Under the pieces are notes generated by a model that saw only the letters and a list, made by a program, of their open reading frames with translations, made no database searches and was not told the DNA's origin. Both the position numbers and the translations under genes were made by a program. A DNA stretch of 64,000 nucleotides, from positions 727,626-791,625 of the forward strand of contig NZ_LMHS01000003.1 of NCBI RefSeq assembly GCF_001428485.1, written 5' to 3'. This stretch comes from Microbacterium sp. Root180. Lineage in GTDB: Bacteria > Actinomycetota > Actinomycetes > Actinomycetales > Microbacteriaceae. This document shows positions 50,230 through 59,593 of the stretch, one piece after another (within the stretch, counting starts at the first letter, position 1; each line of letters opens with the position of its first letter).

Positions 50230-51603
50230 CTATCGCGTCGTCACCGTGAAGCGGTTCTTTCCGCTGCGCTTCGAGTCGTACATCGCCGCGTCGGCGCGGC
50301 TCAGCAGCTGCGGTGCACTCGGGAGGGGGTCGGTCCCGGGGCGGTAGACGGTGACGCCGACGCTCACCGATGCCGAGATGATGCCGTCGGGGACCGCGAT
50401 CGGTGCGCGGCAGGTCTCGAGCACGCGTTCCGCGACGTGCTCGGCGGCGGCGATGTCGGTGTTCGGGCAGATGGCGACGAATTCGTCGCCACCCATCCGG
50501 CCGACGACGTCGGCGACGCGAAGACTGTCGCGCAATCTGGTGGCCAGCTCGACGAGGACGAGGTCGCCGACGGCGTGTCCGAACCCGTCGTTGATGCCCT
50601 TGAAGTCGTCGATGTCGAGGAAGAGCACGGACAGCGGCTGCGCTGCGGCGGCAGACGTCGCGATCACCGCGTCGATCGTCGACTGGAGCAGCTGACGGTT
50701 GCCGACGCCCGTGAGCTGATCGTGGAGGGCGAGAAAGGCGAGCCGGCGTTGCAGCCGAACCCGCACGAGTGTCTGGGATGCCTGCCTGCCGAGCGCCTGC
50801 TGGAGGTCGAGATAGTGCTCGTCGAAGTCGGCGCGTCGTGCGAAGAAGCACACCAGCACACCGAGGTGCTGGCCGTCCGCGATCAGCGGTGTGACGCTGA
50901 GCGAGGTCAGGCGCGAGTCGCGCATCGCGGCCGCCAGCTCGGGAAAGTCCTGCTGATCGTCCTCCGCGTGCACGACCGTCACCTCGGCGGTGTTCCGCAG
51001 GGAGGGAACCGGGCTGACCTTCCCGGCGAGCGGATTGGTGCCGCCCATCAGGGTGAGCTCTCCGTCCTCCTGCCAGAGCAGCACGGCCGTCTCACGGGCC
51101 GCGAACGCGTCGCCGGCGACGGCGGCGAACGACTGTGCGACCTCCTCGTCCGACGCGGTGACCCCGAACGTGGTCGAGACGTCCTGGAGGACGCGCACAC
51201 GCTCTTCGGAGGACTCCGCGGCGCGCTTCGCCTCCAGCAGATCGCGCTCATGGCGCGCGCGCTCGGTGGCGTTGAACACCGCGATGCGATCGATCTGCGT
51301 GGACGTGTCGCGCACGGAGTTGAGGAGCACCGGCATCCGCCCGCCGTCCGCCTTCTGGAGCACGAGCGCTACTTCGTCCACCGACCCGCGCAGGTGCAGC
51401 ACCTGAGTGTGGCGGGTATCGAAGAACAGGCGGCTGCCCGGATCGAGCAGGGAGGCGAAGGGGCGGCCTCGAAGCTCGTCGAAGTCATAGCCGGTCCACG
51501 AGAGGAAGGTCGCGTTCGCCTCGACGATCGCACCGTCGATCGATGTCGCCACCAGCCCGCACGGGGCGTGGTCGAACCAGTCCCCCACCGCTGCGCCACT
51601 CAC
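50230..51603 (-). CDS. PAS-GAF-GGDEF diguanylate cyclase
   Basis: A 457-residue cytoplasmic protein. A PAS domain (about 8-115) and a GAF domain (about 130-280) precede the GGDEF domain (about 290-455). The active-site GGDEF lies at 371-375 and the inhibitory RVAD at 362-365, exactly 5 residues before it. There is no EAL or membrane segment. It should make cyclic di-GMP under control of ligands bound by PAS/GAF. GTG at 51603 overlaps the stop of the RsbQ-like gene by GTGA, so the hydrolase is its likely signalling partner. Confidence 0.92.
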   Translation of the reverse strand: MSGAAVGDWFDHAPCGLVATSIDGAIVEANATFLSWTGYDFDELRGRPFASLLDPGSRLFFDTRHTQVLHLRGSVDEVALVLQKADGGRMPVLLNSVRDTSTQIDRIAVFNATERARHERDLLEAKRAAESSEERVRVLQDVSTTFGVTASDEEVAQSFAAVAGDAFAARETAVLLWQEDGELTLMGGTNPLAGKVSPVPSLRNTAEVTVVHAEDDQQDFPELAAAMRDSRLTSLSVTPLIADGQHLGVLVCFFARRADFDEHYLDLQQALGRQASQTLVRVRLQRRLAFLALHDQLTGVGNRQLLQSTIDAVIATSAAAAQPLSVLFLDIDDFKGINDGFGHAVGDLVLVELATRLRDSLRVADVVGRMGGDEFVAICPNTDIAAAEHVAERVLETCRAPIAVPDGIISASVSVGVTVYRPGTDPLPSAPQLLSRADAAMYDSKRSGKNRFTVTTR

Positions 51604-52412
51604 GTGAGGAACTGCCGGATCTCCGTGATGACCTCGTCTGCGGCGGACAGGATCGGGACATGCCCCGTCGCCTCCAGCAGTCGCAGGCGACTCCCCGGAA
51701 TGGCTGCGTGGACGAATCGGCCGACCTCTGCGGGGGCGATCACGTCCTCGCGGGACTGCAGGACGAGTGTGGGCACGGTCACCGCGGCGAGGTCTTCGCG
51801 ATTGTCCGAGAGGAAGGTGACGTGCGCGAAGTCCCGCGCGATCACCGGATCGAAGCGGCAGAAGGTGTCCGCGAGGCGCTCGCCGAGCTCGGGGCGGTCG
51901 GGGGTTCCCATGATCATGGGTGCGGTCGCCCGCGACCAGGCGATGAAGTTCGCGTCGAGCGAGTCGAGGAGCGCGTCGATGTCGGCGCGCTCGAACCCGC
52001 CCCGGTACGCGCCGTCGTTCGTGTACCGAGGCGACGGCCCCACCAGGACCAGCGCTCGGAAGCGCTCCGGCTCGCGGTTGGCCGCCAGGACTCCCACCAT
52101 CGCACTCACCGAATGTCCGACGAAGACCACGTCCCGGGCGTCCAGCGCGTCCAGGATCTCGAGCACGTCCGTCGCGTAGCCGTCGAGCGAGGCGTACTTG
52201 CCGCGGCGATACGCAGAGCGATCCGAGCCGCCGGCTCCGACATAGTCGAAGAGCACGACGCGGTGGTCGCGCTCGAAGTCGGGCGCGACGAGCCCCCACG
52301 TCTCCTGACTGCATCCGAACCCGTGGGCGAAGATGATCACGCGCCCCGCCGGGTCGCCGGACACGCGCACATTGTTGCGCTGCAGAACGTCCGATGTCGC
52401 GACGCCAGTCAT
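51600..52412 (-). CDS. RsbQ-like alpha/beta hydrolase (signalling type)
   Basis: A 270-residue alpha/beta hydrolase, the size of Bacillus RsbQ (269). It shows IFAHGFGCSQETW near residues 27-39, nucleophile Ser101 in GHSVSAMVG, acid Asp in QSREDVIAP and His in EATGHVPIL. RsbQ is required by the PAS-bearing phosphatase RsbP, and plant D14/KAI2 receptors belong to the same group; the hydrolase delivers or senses a small hydrophobic ligand. Here the partner is a PAS-GAF-GGDEF protein. The ATG at 52412 gives the RsbQ-like N-terminus. Confidence 0.88.
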   Translation of the reverse strand: MTGVATSDVLQRNNVRVSGDPAGRVIIFAHGFGCSQETWGLVAPDFERDHRVVLFDYVGAGGSDRSAYRRGKYASLDGYATDVLEILDALDARDVVFVGHSVSAMVGVLAANREPERFRALVLVGPSPRYTNDGAYRGGFERADIDALLDSLDANFIAWSRATAPMIMGTPDRPELGERLADTFCRFDPVIARDFAHVTFLSDNREDLAAVTVPTLVLQSREDVIAPAEVGRFVHAAIPGSRLRLLEATGHVPILSAADEVITEIRQFLT

Positions 52413-52618
52413 GGGTTCCCATCTCCGGGCGGGGGTCCTCGAATGGTATTCGACCCGGTCGTCATCGGCACCATCGGGCGGCGGGGTCCCTGGCCGAAAC
52501 GAACTCACCCGCGGCGTATGAGGACGGACGGTGGGTATCGCCCCTATCTTTGGGTTCGACGCAGTACACCCACGTCGCGTGCGACCTTCACACCGACCGA
52601 ACGAAAGACAGTGCAGAT

Positions 52619-53002
52619 ATGACCGGCAGCTTTTGGGACTTCCTCCTCTGGATCTTCTGGTTCTACATCCTGTTCGCCTGCATCTGGATCTTCATCACGA
52701 TCATCGTGGACCTGTTCCGCGATCACACGCTGAACGGCTGGGGCAAGGCGCTCTGGGTGATCTTCCTGATCGTCGTGCCGTTCCTGGCCGCGCTGATCTA
52801 CCTGATCGCCCGCGGCAAGGGCATGACCCAGCGTGAGATGGAGCGCCGAGGACAGGCGCAGAGCGAAGCCAACGACTACATCCGCAGCGTCGCCGGAAGC
52901 TCGTCCCCGACCAGCGAGATCGAGTCGGCGAAGAAGCTCCTCGACTCCGGTGCCATCACGCAGGCGGAGTACGACGCTCTCAAGGCGAAGGCGCTCGCGT
53001 AG
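52619..53002 (+). CDS. PLDc_N / SHOCT domain membrane protein
   Basis: A 127-residue protein with two transmembrane helices (WDFLLWIFWFYILFACIWIF near 5-25 and ALWVIFLIVVPFLAALIYLI near 44-63) forming a PLDc_N-type domain. A hydrophilic region and a C-terminal SHOCT motif (AKKLLDSGAITQAEYDALK) follow. SHOCT motifs are short oligomerisation helices of unknown function. No clear ribosome binding site is seen. A strong hairpin follows the gene. Confidence 0.88.
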   Translation: MTGSFWDFLLWIFWFYILFACIWIFITIIVDLFRDHTLNGWGKALWVIFLIVVPFLAALIYLIARGKGMTQREMERRGQAQSEANDYIRSVAGSSSPTSEIESAKKLLDSGAITQAEYDALKAKALA

Positions 53003-53014
53003 GACCGCTCGTCC

Positions 53015-53066
53015 TGCCTGCGTCGGGTGGGGTGCCGCGATCTCGCGCACCCCGCCCGCGCAGGCA
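53015..53066 (+). terminator. Long GC-rich hairpin after the SHOCT gene
   Basis: The arms 53015-53035 and 53047-53066 (outer TGCCTGCG with CGCAGGCA, inner GGGGTGC with GCACCCC) form a stem of about 19 pairs with one bulge and one mismatch around an 11-base loop. It starts 13 bases after the stop, so it is a likely intrinsic terminator. Confidence 0.7.
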
Positions 53067-53119
53067 AGAGCCATAAGGCTCTCGGGGTCGATGCGGAACG
53101 TCGATGGCGGTCGCCGCCG

Positions 53120-54028
53120 TCACACGGTCTCCACCCTGGCGTAGACGATGTTCCAGTCGTCTTTGACGCTCACCACGGTCCAGCCGAGCTCCTCGGCTCG
53201 GGTGAAGGCGGCATCCGCCCCCGTCGTGTAGGCGAACTCCCGCTCCGCGTCGTCATGTTTGATGATCAGCGCGAACGCCGCGGATTCGAGCATCTCGATG
53301 TCGACGTCGGCATTGCCGCCGGCGAAAGCGGGCAGCCGGCCGGTCTGCGCGAAGATGTGCTCCGGTTTGCCCGGACCGATGTTCAGGCCGCCGAGCGCGA
53401 GTTCTGCGCGGACGATCCTCCCGCCCACGTACCGGTACTCGGCGGCGGTGCCGATGACGTTCTCCTTGTAGATCCCCCAGGTCTGTTCTGCGAACACGCG
53501 CATGAAGTCGCGGCCGCCGCCGGAGCAGACGAACACCCGGAAGTCGTGCACCTTCAGGTACTCGATCAGCTCGAGCATCGGCGTGTAGACGAGCTCGACG
53601 TAGGGGGCGTCGAACTTCGGCTGCTTCACGGTCTCCAACCACACGCGCACCTCAGCGTCGAAGTCCTCCGGCGTGACACCAGACCAGCATCGGGTGAAGG
53701 CGGCGAGCAATGTCTTGATCGTCTCGGGGTCCTGAGTTTCGACACCCGCGAAGAAACTCATGTCCCGCTCGACGAGCGCCTTGTACGGCTGGGTGCCCGC
53801 AAGGCTCGGATCGGCTGCGACCTCCTGGCCCCAGCGACGGAAGACGAAGTCGAACTGCGGCGCCAGCGGCTGTTCTGACCACAGGGTGCCGTCGTTGTCG
53901 AACGTCGCGATGCGATCGGCGATCGCGACGAACGCCGGCCCGGGCGTGGTGGCGGCATCGATGTAATCGAGTACCGCCTGCTTCGCTGGGCCTTCGTTCC
54001 AACTCGGCAGCGCCGTCGTGTCCGGCAT
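53120..54028 (-). CDS. HAD superfamily hydrolase (phosphatase)
   Basis: A 302-residue HAD-fold protein. Motif I is FDNDGTLW (nucleophile Asp in D-x-D-G-T), motif II CSGGGRDF, motif III Lys in GKPEHI, and motif IV GGNADVDIEM. This is the HAD phosphoserine-phosphatase-like pattern with a helical cap. No signal peptide is seen. It lies 57 bases downstream of the sulfatase gene in the same direction and probably acts with it. The substrate is unknown. Confidence 0.88.
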   Translation of the reverse strand: MPDTTALPSWNEGPAKQAVLDYIDAATTPGPAFVAIADRIATFDNDGTLWSEQPLAPQFDFVFRRWGQEVAADPSLAGTQPYKALVERDMSFFAGVETQDPETIKTLLAAFTRCWSGVTPEDFDAEVRVWLETVKQPKFDAPYVELVYTPMLELIEYLKVHDFRVFVCSGGGRDFMRVFAEQTWGIYKENVIGTAAEYRYVGGRIVRAELALGGLNIGPGKPEHIFAQTGRLPAFAGGNADVDIEMLESAAFALIIKHDDAEREFAYTTGADAAFTRAEELGWTVVSVKDDWNIVYARVETV

Positions 54029-54085
54029 GTTCGTGCCCTTTCGTCGGATCCACCCTCCGCGGGCCGCGCCCGCGAACCGTGCTGA

Positions 54086-56452
54086 CTACTGACGGGCCAT
54101 CGCGACGCGCAGGCGTTCGTCCGGATCGATGAAGTGGTCGTGATCGTCGAGCCCGAGGTCGAGCTGAACCCACGCGATCCGGCCGCGGAACCGGCTCGTC
54201 TCTGCGCGGTAGTCCTCGCTGACGGGGGTGCCCGACTCGAATCCGATGTCGGTGGTCTCATCCGCCGAGAACACCATGGGCTGGGTGGCACCGACACGGC
54301 CGGCGCCGACCTGCTCTCCGTCGTAGAAGAGGGTGACGTCTCCGCCCTTGGCGAGCCCGCCGCCGTCGTAGGCGAACTCCATCCGCACCTGATGGGTGCC
54401 CTCGGGGATCGGCGACTCCGCGATGGTGGTGAAGTGATGGATGCCGAGCACGTTGTAGGTGAAGCGTGCGACGCCGTCGATGACGTAGAGGCTCCAGCCG
54501 CCGAACCGCCCACCCTGAGCGATGATCACGCCCTTCGATCCGCCGGCCGGCACGGTGACCTCGGCGGTCAGCGAGAACGATCGGTTCTTGATGCTGACGA
54601 CGCTGTTCTCGGACAGTCGACCCATTCCCGGGTAGAACAGTTGCGACGTGCCGCGCACGAGCGTCGGACGACCGGCGATGTCGGGATTCAGTCGGTCGGC
54701 GGTGCGGTCGTCGAGGGGCAGCACGTTGTACTTGACGGCCTCGATGAGCCAGAGCCGCTGCAGCTCGTGAAGCTTCTGCGGATGCTCCGCGGCGAGGTTT
54801 CGCGCCTGGCTGTAGTCCGCTGAACCGTCGTACAGCTCCCAGACGTCGTCGTCGAAGGCGGGCAGCACCCCGCCGACCATGACCCAGGGCGTGCGGTGCT
54901 TCGTGACGGCGCTCCATCCGCGGTGGTAGATCCCGCGGTTGCCGAACATCTCGAAGTACTGCAGGTCGTGCTGCTCGGGAGCGTCTGTTGCAGCGAAGGA
55001 GTAGAGCATGCTGCGCCCCTCCATCGGGGACTGCTGCACGCCGTTGACCACGGTGGGCTCGGGGAGTCCCGCCGCCTCGAGGACGGTAGGGGCGATGTCG
55101 ATGACATGCGTGAACTGACTGCGCAGCCCGCCCTTGTCCGCGATCCCGTTCGGCCAGTGCACGATCGTGCCGTTGCGGGTGCCCCCCCAGTGGGATGCCA
55201 CCTGCTTCGTCCACTGGAACGGGGTGTCCATCGCCCACGCCCAGCCGACGGCGTAGTGGTTGTACGACATCGGGGAGCCGAACTCGTCCACCTTCGACCG
55301 CATGAACTCCGGTGTCTCCAGCGCGGCCATGCCGTTGAAGTTCGCCATCTCGTTGAAGGCGCCATTGACCGTGCCCTCGGCCGAAGCGCCGTTGTCGCCG
55401 ATGATGTAGTAGATCAGGGTGTCCTCGAGGATGCCGAGATCCTCGACCGCGTCCAGCACCCGGCCGACATGGTGGTCGGTGTGCTCGAGGAATCCGGCGT
55501 ACACCTCCATCTCGCGCTCGAGCACGGGCTTCAGGTCGTCGGGCATGTCGTCCCAGGCTGGGATCTCGTCGTGCCGCGGGGTCAGCTCCGCATCCGCAGG
55601 GATGACGCCGAGCTCCTTCTGCCGTGCGAAGGTCTTCTCCCGCTGCACGTCCCACCCGTCCGCGAATTCTCCCTTGTAGCGATCCGCCCACTCCGCCGGC
55701 ACATGGTGAGGCGCGTGCGTGGCGCCGGGGGCGAAGTAGACGAAGAACGGTCGATCCGGCGCGAGGGCCTTCTGGGTGCGCATCCACCCGATCGCCTGGT
55801 CGGCCAGATCCTCGGTGAGGTGGTAGCCCTCCTCCGGCGTGGCCGGCGGCTCGACCGCCGTCGTTCCCTCGTAGAGGGCGGGCTCCCATTGGTTGTTCTC
55901 GCCGCCGATGAACCCGTAGAACTTCTCGAATCCGCCGCCCGCGGACGGCCATGCGTCGAACGGGCCGATCGGCGACGATTGCCACACCGGCACCTCGTGG
56001 CACTTCCCGAACTGCGCCGTCGAGTAGCCGTTGAGCTTGAGTGTCATCGCGAGAGGCGCTTTGGTGTTGGGCCGCAGGGAACTGTTGCCTGGCGCCGACG
56101 TCGCCGTCTCGGTGATGCTGCCCATCCCCACCGAGTGGTGGTTCCGGCCCGTCAGCAGCGCCTGACGCGTCGGCGCGCACAGCGCCGTCGTGTGAAACCG
56201 GTTGTAGCGGAGTCCACCCCCGGCAAGACGCTCCGCCACCGGCGTCCGGCACGGTCCGCCGAAGACACTCGAGGCTCCGAATCCGACGTCGTCGAGGAGG
56301 ATCACCAGCACATTCGGCGCACCCTCGGGCGGAAGCAGCGGCATGATGGGCGGGAACGCGGTGTCGGGATCCTTGGCGTCATAGGTCGTCAGTGTCGGCG
56401 CGGGACGGTCCGGGATCGGAAGCATCGTGCGGGCGTGACGGTCAGCGGTCAT
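54086..56452 (-). CDS. Arylsulfatase (type I sulfatase)
   Basis: A 788-residue sulfatase. The formylglycine motif CAPTR lies at residues 92-96, with Cys92 converted by a maturase. The calcium Asp pair is LLDDVGFG (54-55), and further active-site segments are GKCHEVPVW and IIGDNGAS. The C-terminal 200 residues form a beta-rich domain (VTVPAGGSKGVIIAQGG, EQVGAGRV). It cleaves sulfate esters. No classical signal peptide is seen, so it may be cytoplasmic or use another route. No formylglycine-generating enzyme is present in the window. Confidence 0.9.
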   Translation of the reverse strand: MTADRHARTMLPIPDRPAPTLTTYDAKDPDTAFPPIMPLLPPEGAPNVLVILLDDVGFGASSVFGGPCRTPVAERLAGGGLRYNRFHTTALCAPTRQALLTGRNHHSVGMGSITETATSAPGNSSLRPNTKAPLAMTLKLNGYSTAQFGKCHEVPVWQSSPIGPFDAWPSAGGGFEKFYGFIGGENNQWEPALYEGTTAVEPPATPEEGYHLTEDLADQAIGWMRTQKALAPDRPFFVYFAPGATHAPHHVPAEWADRYKGEFADGWDVQREKTFARQKELGVIPADAELTPRHDEIPAWDDMPDDLKPVLEREMEVYAGFLEHTDHHVGRVLDAVEDLGILEDTLIYYIIGDNGASAEGTVNGAFNEMANFNGMAALETPEFMRSKVDEFGSPMSYNHYAVGWAWAMDTPFQWTKQVASHWGGTRNGTIVHWPNGIADKGGLRSQFTHVIDIAPTVLEAAGLPEPTVVNGVQQSPMEGRSMLYSFAATDAPEQHDLQYFEMFGNRGIYHRGWSAVTKHRTPWVMVGGVLPAFDDDVWELYDGSADYSQARNLAAEHPQKLHELQRLWLIEAVKYNVLPLDDRTADRLNPDIAGRPTLVRGTSQLFYPGMGRLSENSVVSIKNRSFSLTAEVTVPAGGSKGVIIAQGGRFGGWSLYVIDGVARFTYNVLGIHHFTTIAESPIPEGTHQVRMEFAYDGGGLAKGGDVTLFYDGEQVGAGRVGATQPMVFSADETTDIGFESGTPVSEDYRAETSRFRGRIAWVQLDLGLDDHDHFIDPDERLRVAMARQ

Positions 56453-56626
56453 GAGGATCCTCCTGGGCTCACGCGCACGCTATGACGAGGCACTCGACAG
56501 CGCGTCACCCGGGCGGGGTGAGCGGGTGTGTGATCCCGCAGGTCCAGACGTTTCGCGCGCTCTGCCGCACCGGTCGCTCGACCCGGTGGTGCCGAGCACG
56601 ACCGAGGCACGACCGCGTGGGCTTAG

Positions 56627-59482
56627 ATGGAGCCCGTGGACGCGAATCGCGCAGATGCACTGACGGGCCTCACGCCTGCCGAAGTGGCGGAGCGGGTCGC
56701 CGCAGGCAAGACGAACGCCTTCGTCGCGGACTCCAGCCGCAGCGCCTGGAGCATCGTTCGCGCGAACGTGTTCACGCTCTTCAACGCCATCGTGTTCGCC
56801 TGCTTCTTCGTGCTGTTCCTCGTGGGGCGCTGGCAAGACGCGCTGTTCGGGTTCGCCGCGTTCGCGAACGCGATCATCGGCTGTGTGCAGGAGTTCCGTG
56901 CGAAATCGGCGCTCGACCGGCTCGCACTGCTCAACGCACCCAGAGCGCGCGTGCTCCGTGAGGACGCGGAAGAGGACATTCCGCCGGGCGAGGTCGTGAT
57001 CGACGACCTCCTGGTCCTCCGCGCGGGGGATCAGGTCCCCGCCGACGCCGAGGTGGTCTCTTCCCGCGGGTTGCAGATAGACGAGTCGATGCTCACCGGC
57101 GAATCGGACGCGGTGGACAAGAAGCCGGAGGACGAGGCGCTCTCCGGGTCGATCGTGGTCGGCGGGGAGGGCATCGCACGCGTCACGCGAGTCGGCGCGG
57201 ATTCGTACGCCAACCGCTTCGCCGGCGAGGCGAAGCGGTTCTCGCTCGTGTCCAGCGAGCTGCGGACGTCCGTCAACCGCGTCCTGAAGTGGGTCGGCTG
57301 GATCATCGGACCCGTCGGCATCCTCGTGTTCAACGCGCAGGTGCAGGTCGCCGGCGGCTACGAGACCGCGTTCACGACCGGCGCGTGGGTGCAGGCGGTC
57401 GTCAACACGATCGCCGCGCTCACCGCGATGATCCCGCTCGGGCTGGTCCTCATGACCAGCATCGCCTTCGCGGTGGGCGCGGCGAAACTCGCGGGCAAGC
57501 AGGTGCTCGTCAACGAGCTGCCGGCGGTGGAAGGGCTCGCGCGCGTCGACATCGTGTGCCTCGACAAGACCGGCACGCTCACCGTCGGCGACATCGCCTA
57601 CGACGCCGCTCACCCCCTGGCGGACGACGAGGGTTGGCGCGAAGCACTGACGTGGTTCGCGGCCGCGCCCGACGCCAATGCGACCGCTCGCGCGCTGCGC
57701 GGCGAGTACGACGGTCCCGTCGCCGAGGCAGCCGCGTACATCCCGTTCTCCTCGGCGCGGAAGTGGAGCGCCGTCACCCTGGAAACCGGGACCTGGGTCA
57801 TGGGTGCCTCCGAGATGGTGTTCGACGACGCCGACGCCGAGTTGACGCGCACGGTCACGGCGCTCGCCGAGACGGGCCGGCGCACGCTCGTCCTCGCCCG
57901 CTCCGACGCGGCGATCGACGACCCCGCCGCCGAGCGGCTTCCGGAAGGGCTGGCGGCGATCACCGTGCTGACCTTCAGGGAACAGGTCCGACCGGATGCC
58001 GCGCAGACGCTCCGCTACTTCGAAGACCAGGGTGTCGGCATCCGCATCATCTCGGGCGACAGCCCGCGCACGGTCGCGGCGATCGCGAGAGCCGTCGGCC
58101 TGGACGTGGCGCACGGTTTCGATGCGCGAGAGCTCCCCGACGACGATGCACAGCTCGGCGAGGTGCTCGAGCAGAACCTCGTGTTCGGCCGCGTCACGCC
58201 CGAGCAGAAGAAGCGGATGGTGGTCGCGCTGCAGGCGCGCGGGCACACCGTCGCCATGACCGGAGACGGAGTCAACGACGCCCTCGCCATCAAGACCGCC
58301 GACATCGGCATCGCGATGAACTCCGGCTCGCCCGCGACGAAGGCCGTCGCACGGCTCGTGCTGCTCGACGGACAGTTCTCGCATCTCCCCGACGTCGTGG
58401 CCGAGGGACGGCAGGCGATCGCCAACATCGAGCGCGTGTCGATGCTGTTCCTCAACAAGACCGTCTACGCGACCGCGCTCGCGATCATCTTCGGCGTACT
58501 CGTCCTCGAGTTCCCCTTCCTCCCCCGGCAGCTGTCGATCACCGACGGACTGACCATCGGCATCCCCGCGTTCTTCCTCGCTCTCATGCCCAACGCGCAG
58601 CGCTACGTCCCCGGCTTCCTGCGCCGGTCGCTGGCCTTCGCGATCCCCGCGGGCCTCATCGTCGCGCTCGGCCTGACCTGGTACACGTTCGTGGCGCAAG
58701 GGCTGGGCGTCTCCGAGGAGCAGTTGCGCAGCGGAGCGACGATCATCCTCGCGGTCGTCGGGATCTGGATCCTCGCCGTCCTCTCGCGTCCCCTCAACCG
58801 CTACAAGGTCATGGTCGTCGGCGGGATGTTCATCGCCCTCGTGGCAGTGTTCACGATCCCTCTCTCAAGGGAGTTCTTCGAACTCGTCGACCCCGGCGAA
58901 GAACTCGCCATCGCACTCACAGGCATCACCGTCGTGATGATCGCCGGCATCGAAGTCGTTCGGTTCGTCCACCACCGCCTCGTCGGCGCGACGCCCGGAG
59001 GCTCCGGCCCACCCGTGAGCAGGGCTGCGGTCACGGGGCAGGTGCGCCGCGCCCCGGCTGTCGGCCGGACGATCATGACCGTCGTCGCCGTGCTCGCCTA
59101 CGCGACCGGCTTCCTCGCTACGGGACTCGGGGTGCTCGTGCTCCTCAGCCGGTATGAAGCCGACACCCCCGACGTCAGCACGGCACTCTCGATCGTCGGC
59201 TCCGCGATCGCGTTGCTCGGCCTCCTGATCGTTGCGGTCGCCGCTGGAGTGCGCCGCGGCAGCGGGCTGTCCCGACTGCTGCTCACTGTCCTCCTCGCAG
59301 TTGTGGCAGTCCTCAACGCGGTCGTGTTCGCGACCACGGACCGCTGGGACTGGGGCTCCCTCGTCACCGCCGCAGTCGCCATGATCGTCATCGTGCTCCT
59401 GTGGACACCTCCGGTCGCACGAGGTTTCGGACGGATCCGGGAATCGTCGATGCGCAGCACGTCTCCGGTCCCCCGCGATTGA
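56627..59482 (+). CDS. CtpE-like P-type cation ATPase with C-terminal extension
   Basis: A 951-residue P-type ATPase. The actuator motif TGES lies at 157-160, phosphorylated Asp313 in DKTGTLT, and TGDGVNDALAIK is present in the P domain. The fourth-helix segment reads AMIPLGLVLMTS, whereas P2-type pumps including the mycobacterial calcium pump CtpE normally carry PEGL there; the ion-binding Glu is replaced by Leu. The last 150 residues add about four hydrophobic segments beyond the usual roughly 800. Cation transport across the membrane is expected, but the ion is uncertain. No ribosome binding site is obvious before 56627. Confidence 0.88.
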   Translation: MEPVDANRADALTGLTPAEVAERVAAGKTNAFVADSSRSAWSIVRANVFTLFNAIVFACFFVLFLVGRWQDALFGFAAFANAIIGCVQEFRAKSALDRLALLNAPRARVLREDAEEDIPPGEVVIDDLLVLRAGDQVPADAEVVSSRGLQIDESMLTGESDAVDKKPEDEALSGSIVVGGEGIARVTRVGADSYANRFAGEAKRFSLVSSELRTSVNRVLKWVGWIIGPVGILVFNAQVQVAGGYETAFTTGAWVQAVVNTIAALTAMIPLGLVLMTSIAFAVGAAKLAGKQVLVNELPAVEGLARVDIVCLDKTGTLTVGDIAYDAAHPLADDEGWREALTWFAAAPDANATARALRGEYDGPVAEAAAYIPFSSARKWSAVTLETGTWVMGASEMVFDDADAELTRTVTALAETGRRTLVLARSDAAIDDPAAERLPEGLAAITVLTFREQVRPDAAQTLRYFEDQGVGIRIISGDSPRTVAAIARAVGLDVAHGFDARELPDDDAQLGEVLEQNLVFGRVTPEQKKRMVVALQARGHTVAMTGDGVNDALAIKTADIGIAMNSGSPATKAVARLVLLDGQFSHLPDVVAEGRQAIANIERVSMLFLNKTVYATALAIIFGVLVLEFPFLPRQLSITDGLTIGIPAFFLALMPNAQRYVPGFLRRSLAFAIPAGLIVALGLTWYTFVAQGLGVSEEQLRSGATIILAVVGIWILAVLSRPLNRYKVMVVGGMFIALVAVFTIPLSREFFELVDPGEELAIALTGITVVMIAGIEVVRFVHHRLVGATPGGSGPPVSRAAVTGQVRRAPAVGRTIMTVVAVLAYATGFLATGLGVLVLLSRYEADTPDVSTALSIVGSAIALLGLLIVAVAAGVRRGSGLSRLLLTVLLAVVAVLNAVVFATTDRWDWGSLVTAAVAMIVIVLLWTPPVARGFGRIRESSMRSTSPVPRD

Positions 59483-59593
59483 CGCACAGCGGTCGCGAGT
59501 TCTGGCGCGACCGTCCATCTCGTCGCGCGTGTTGGGTCGCAGGGCTGCCGTGGCAGGGCGGGTCGGCCCAGACACGACCGGCCACCGCGAGAT

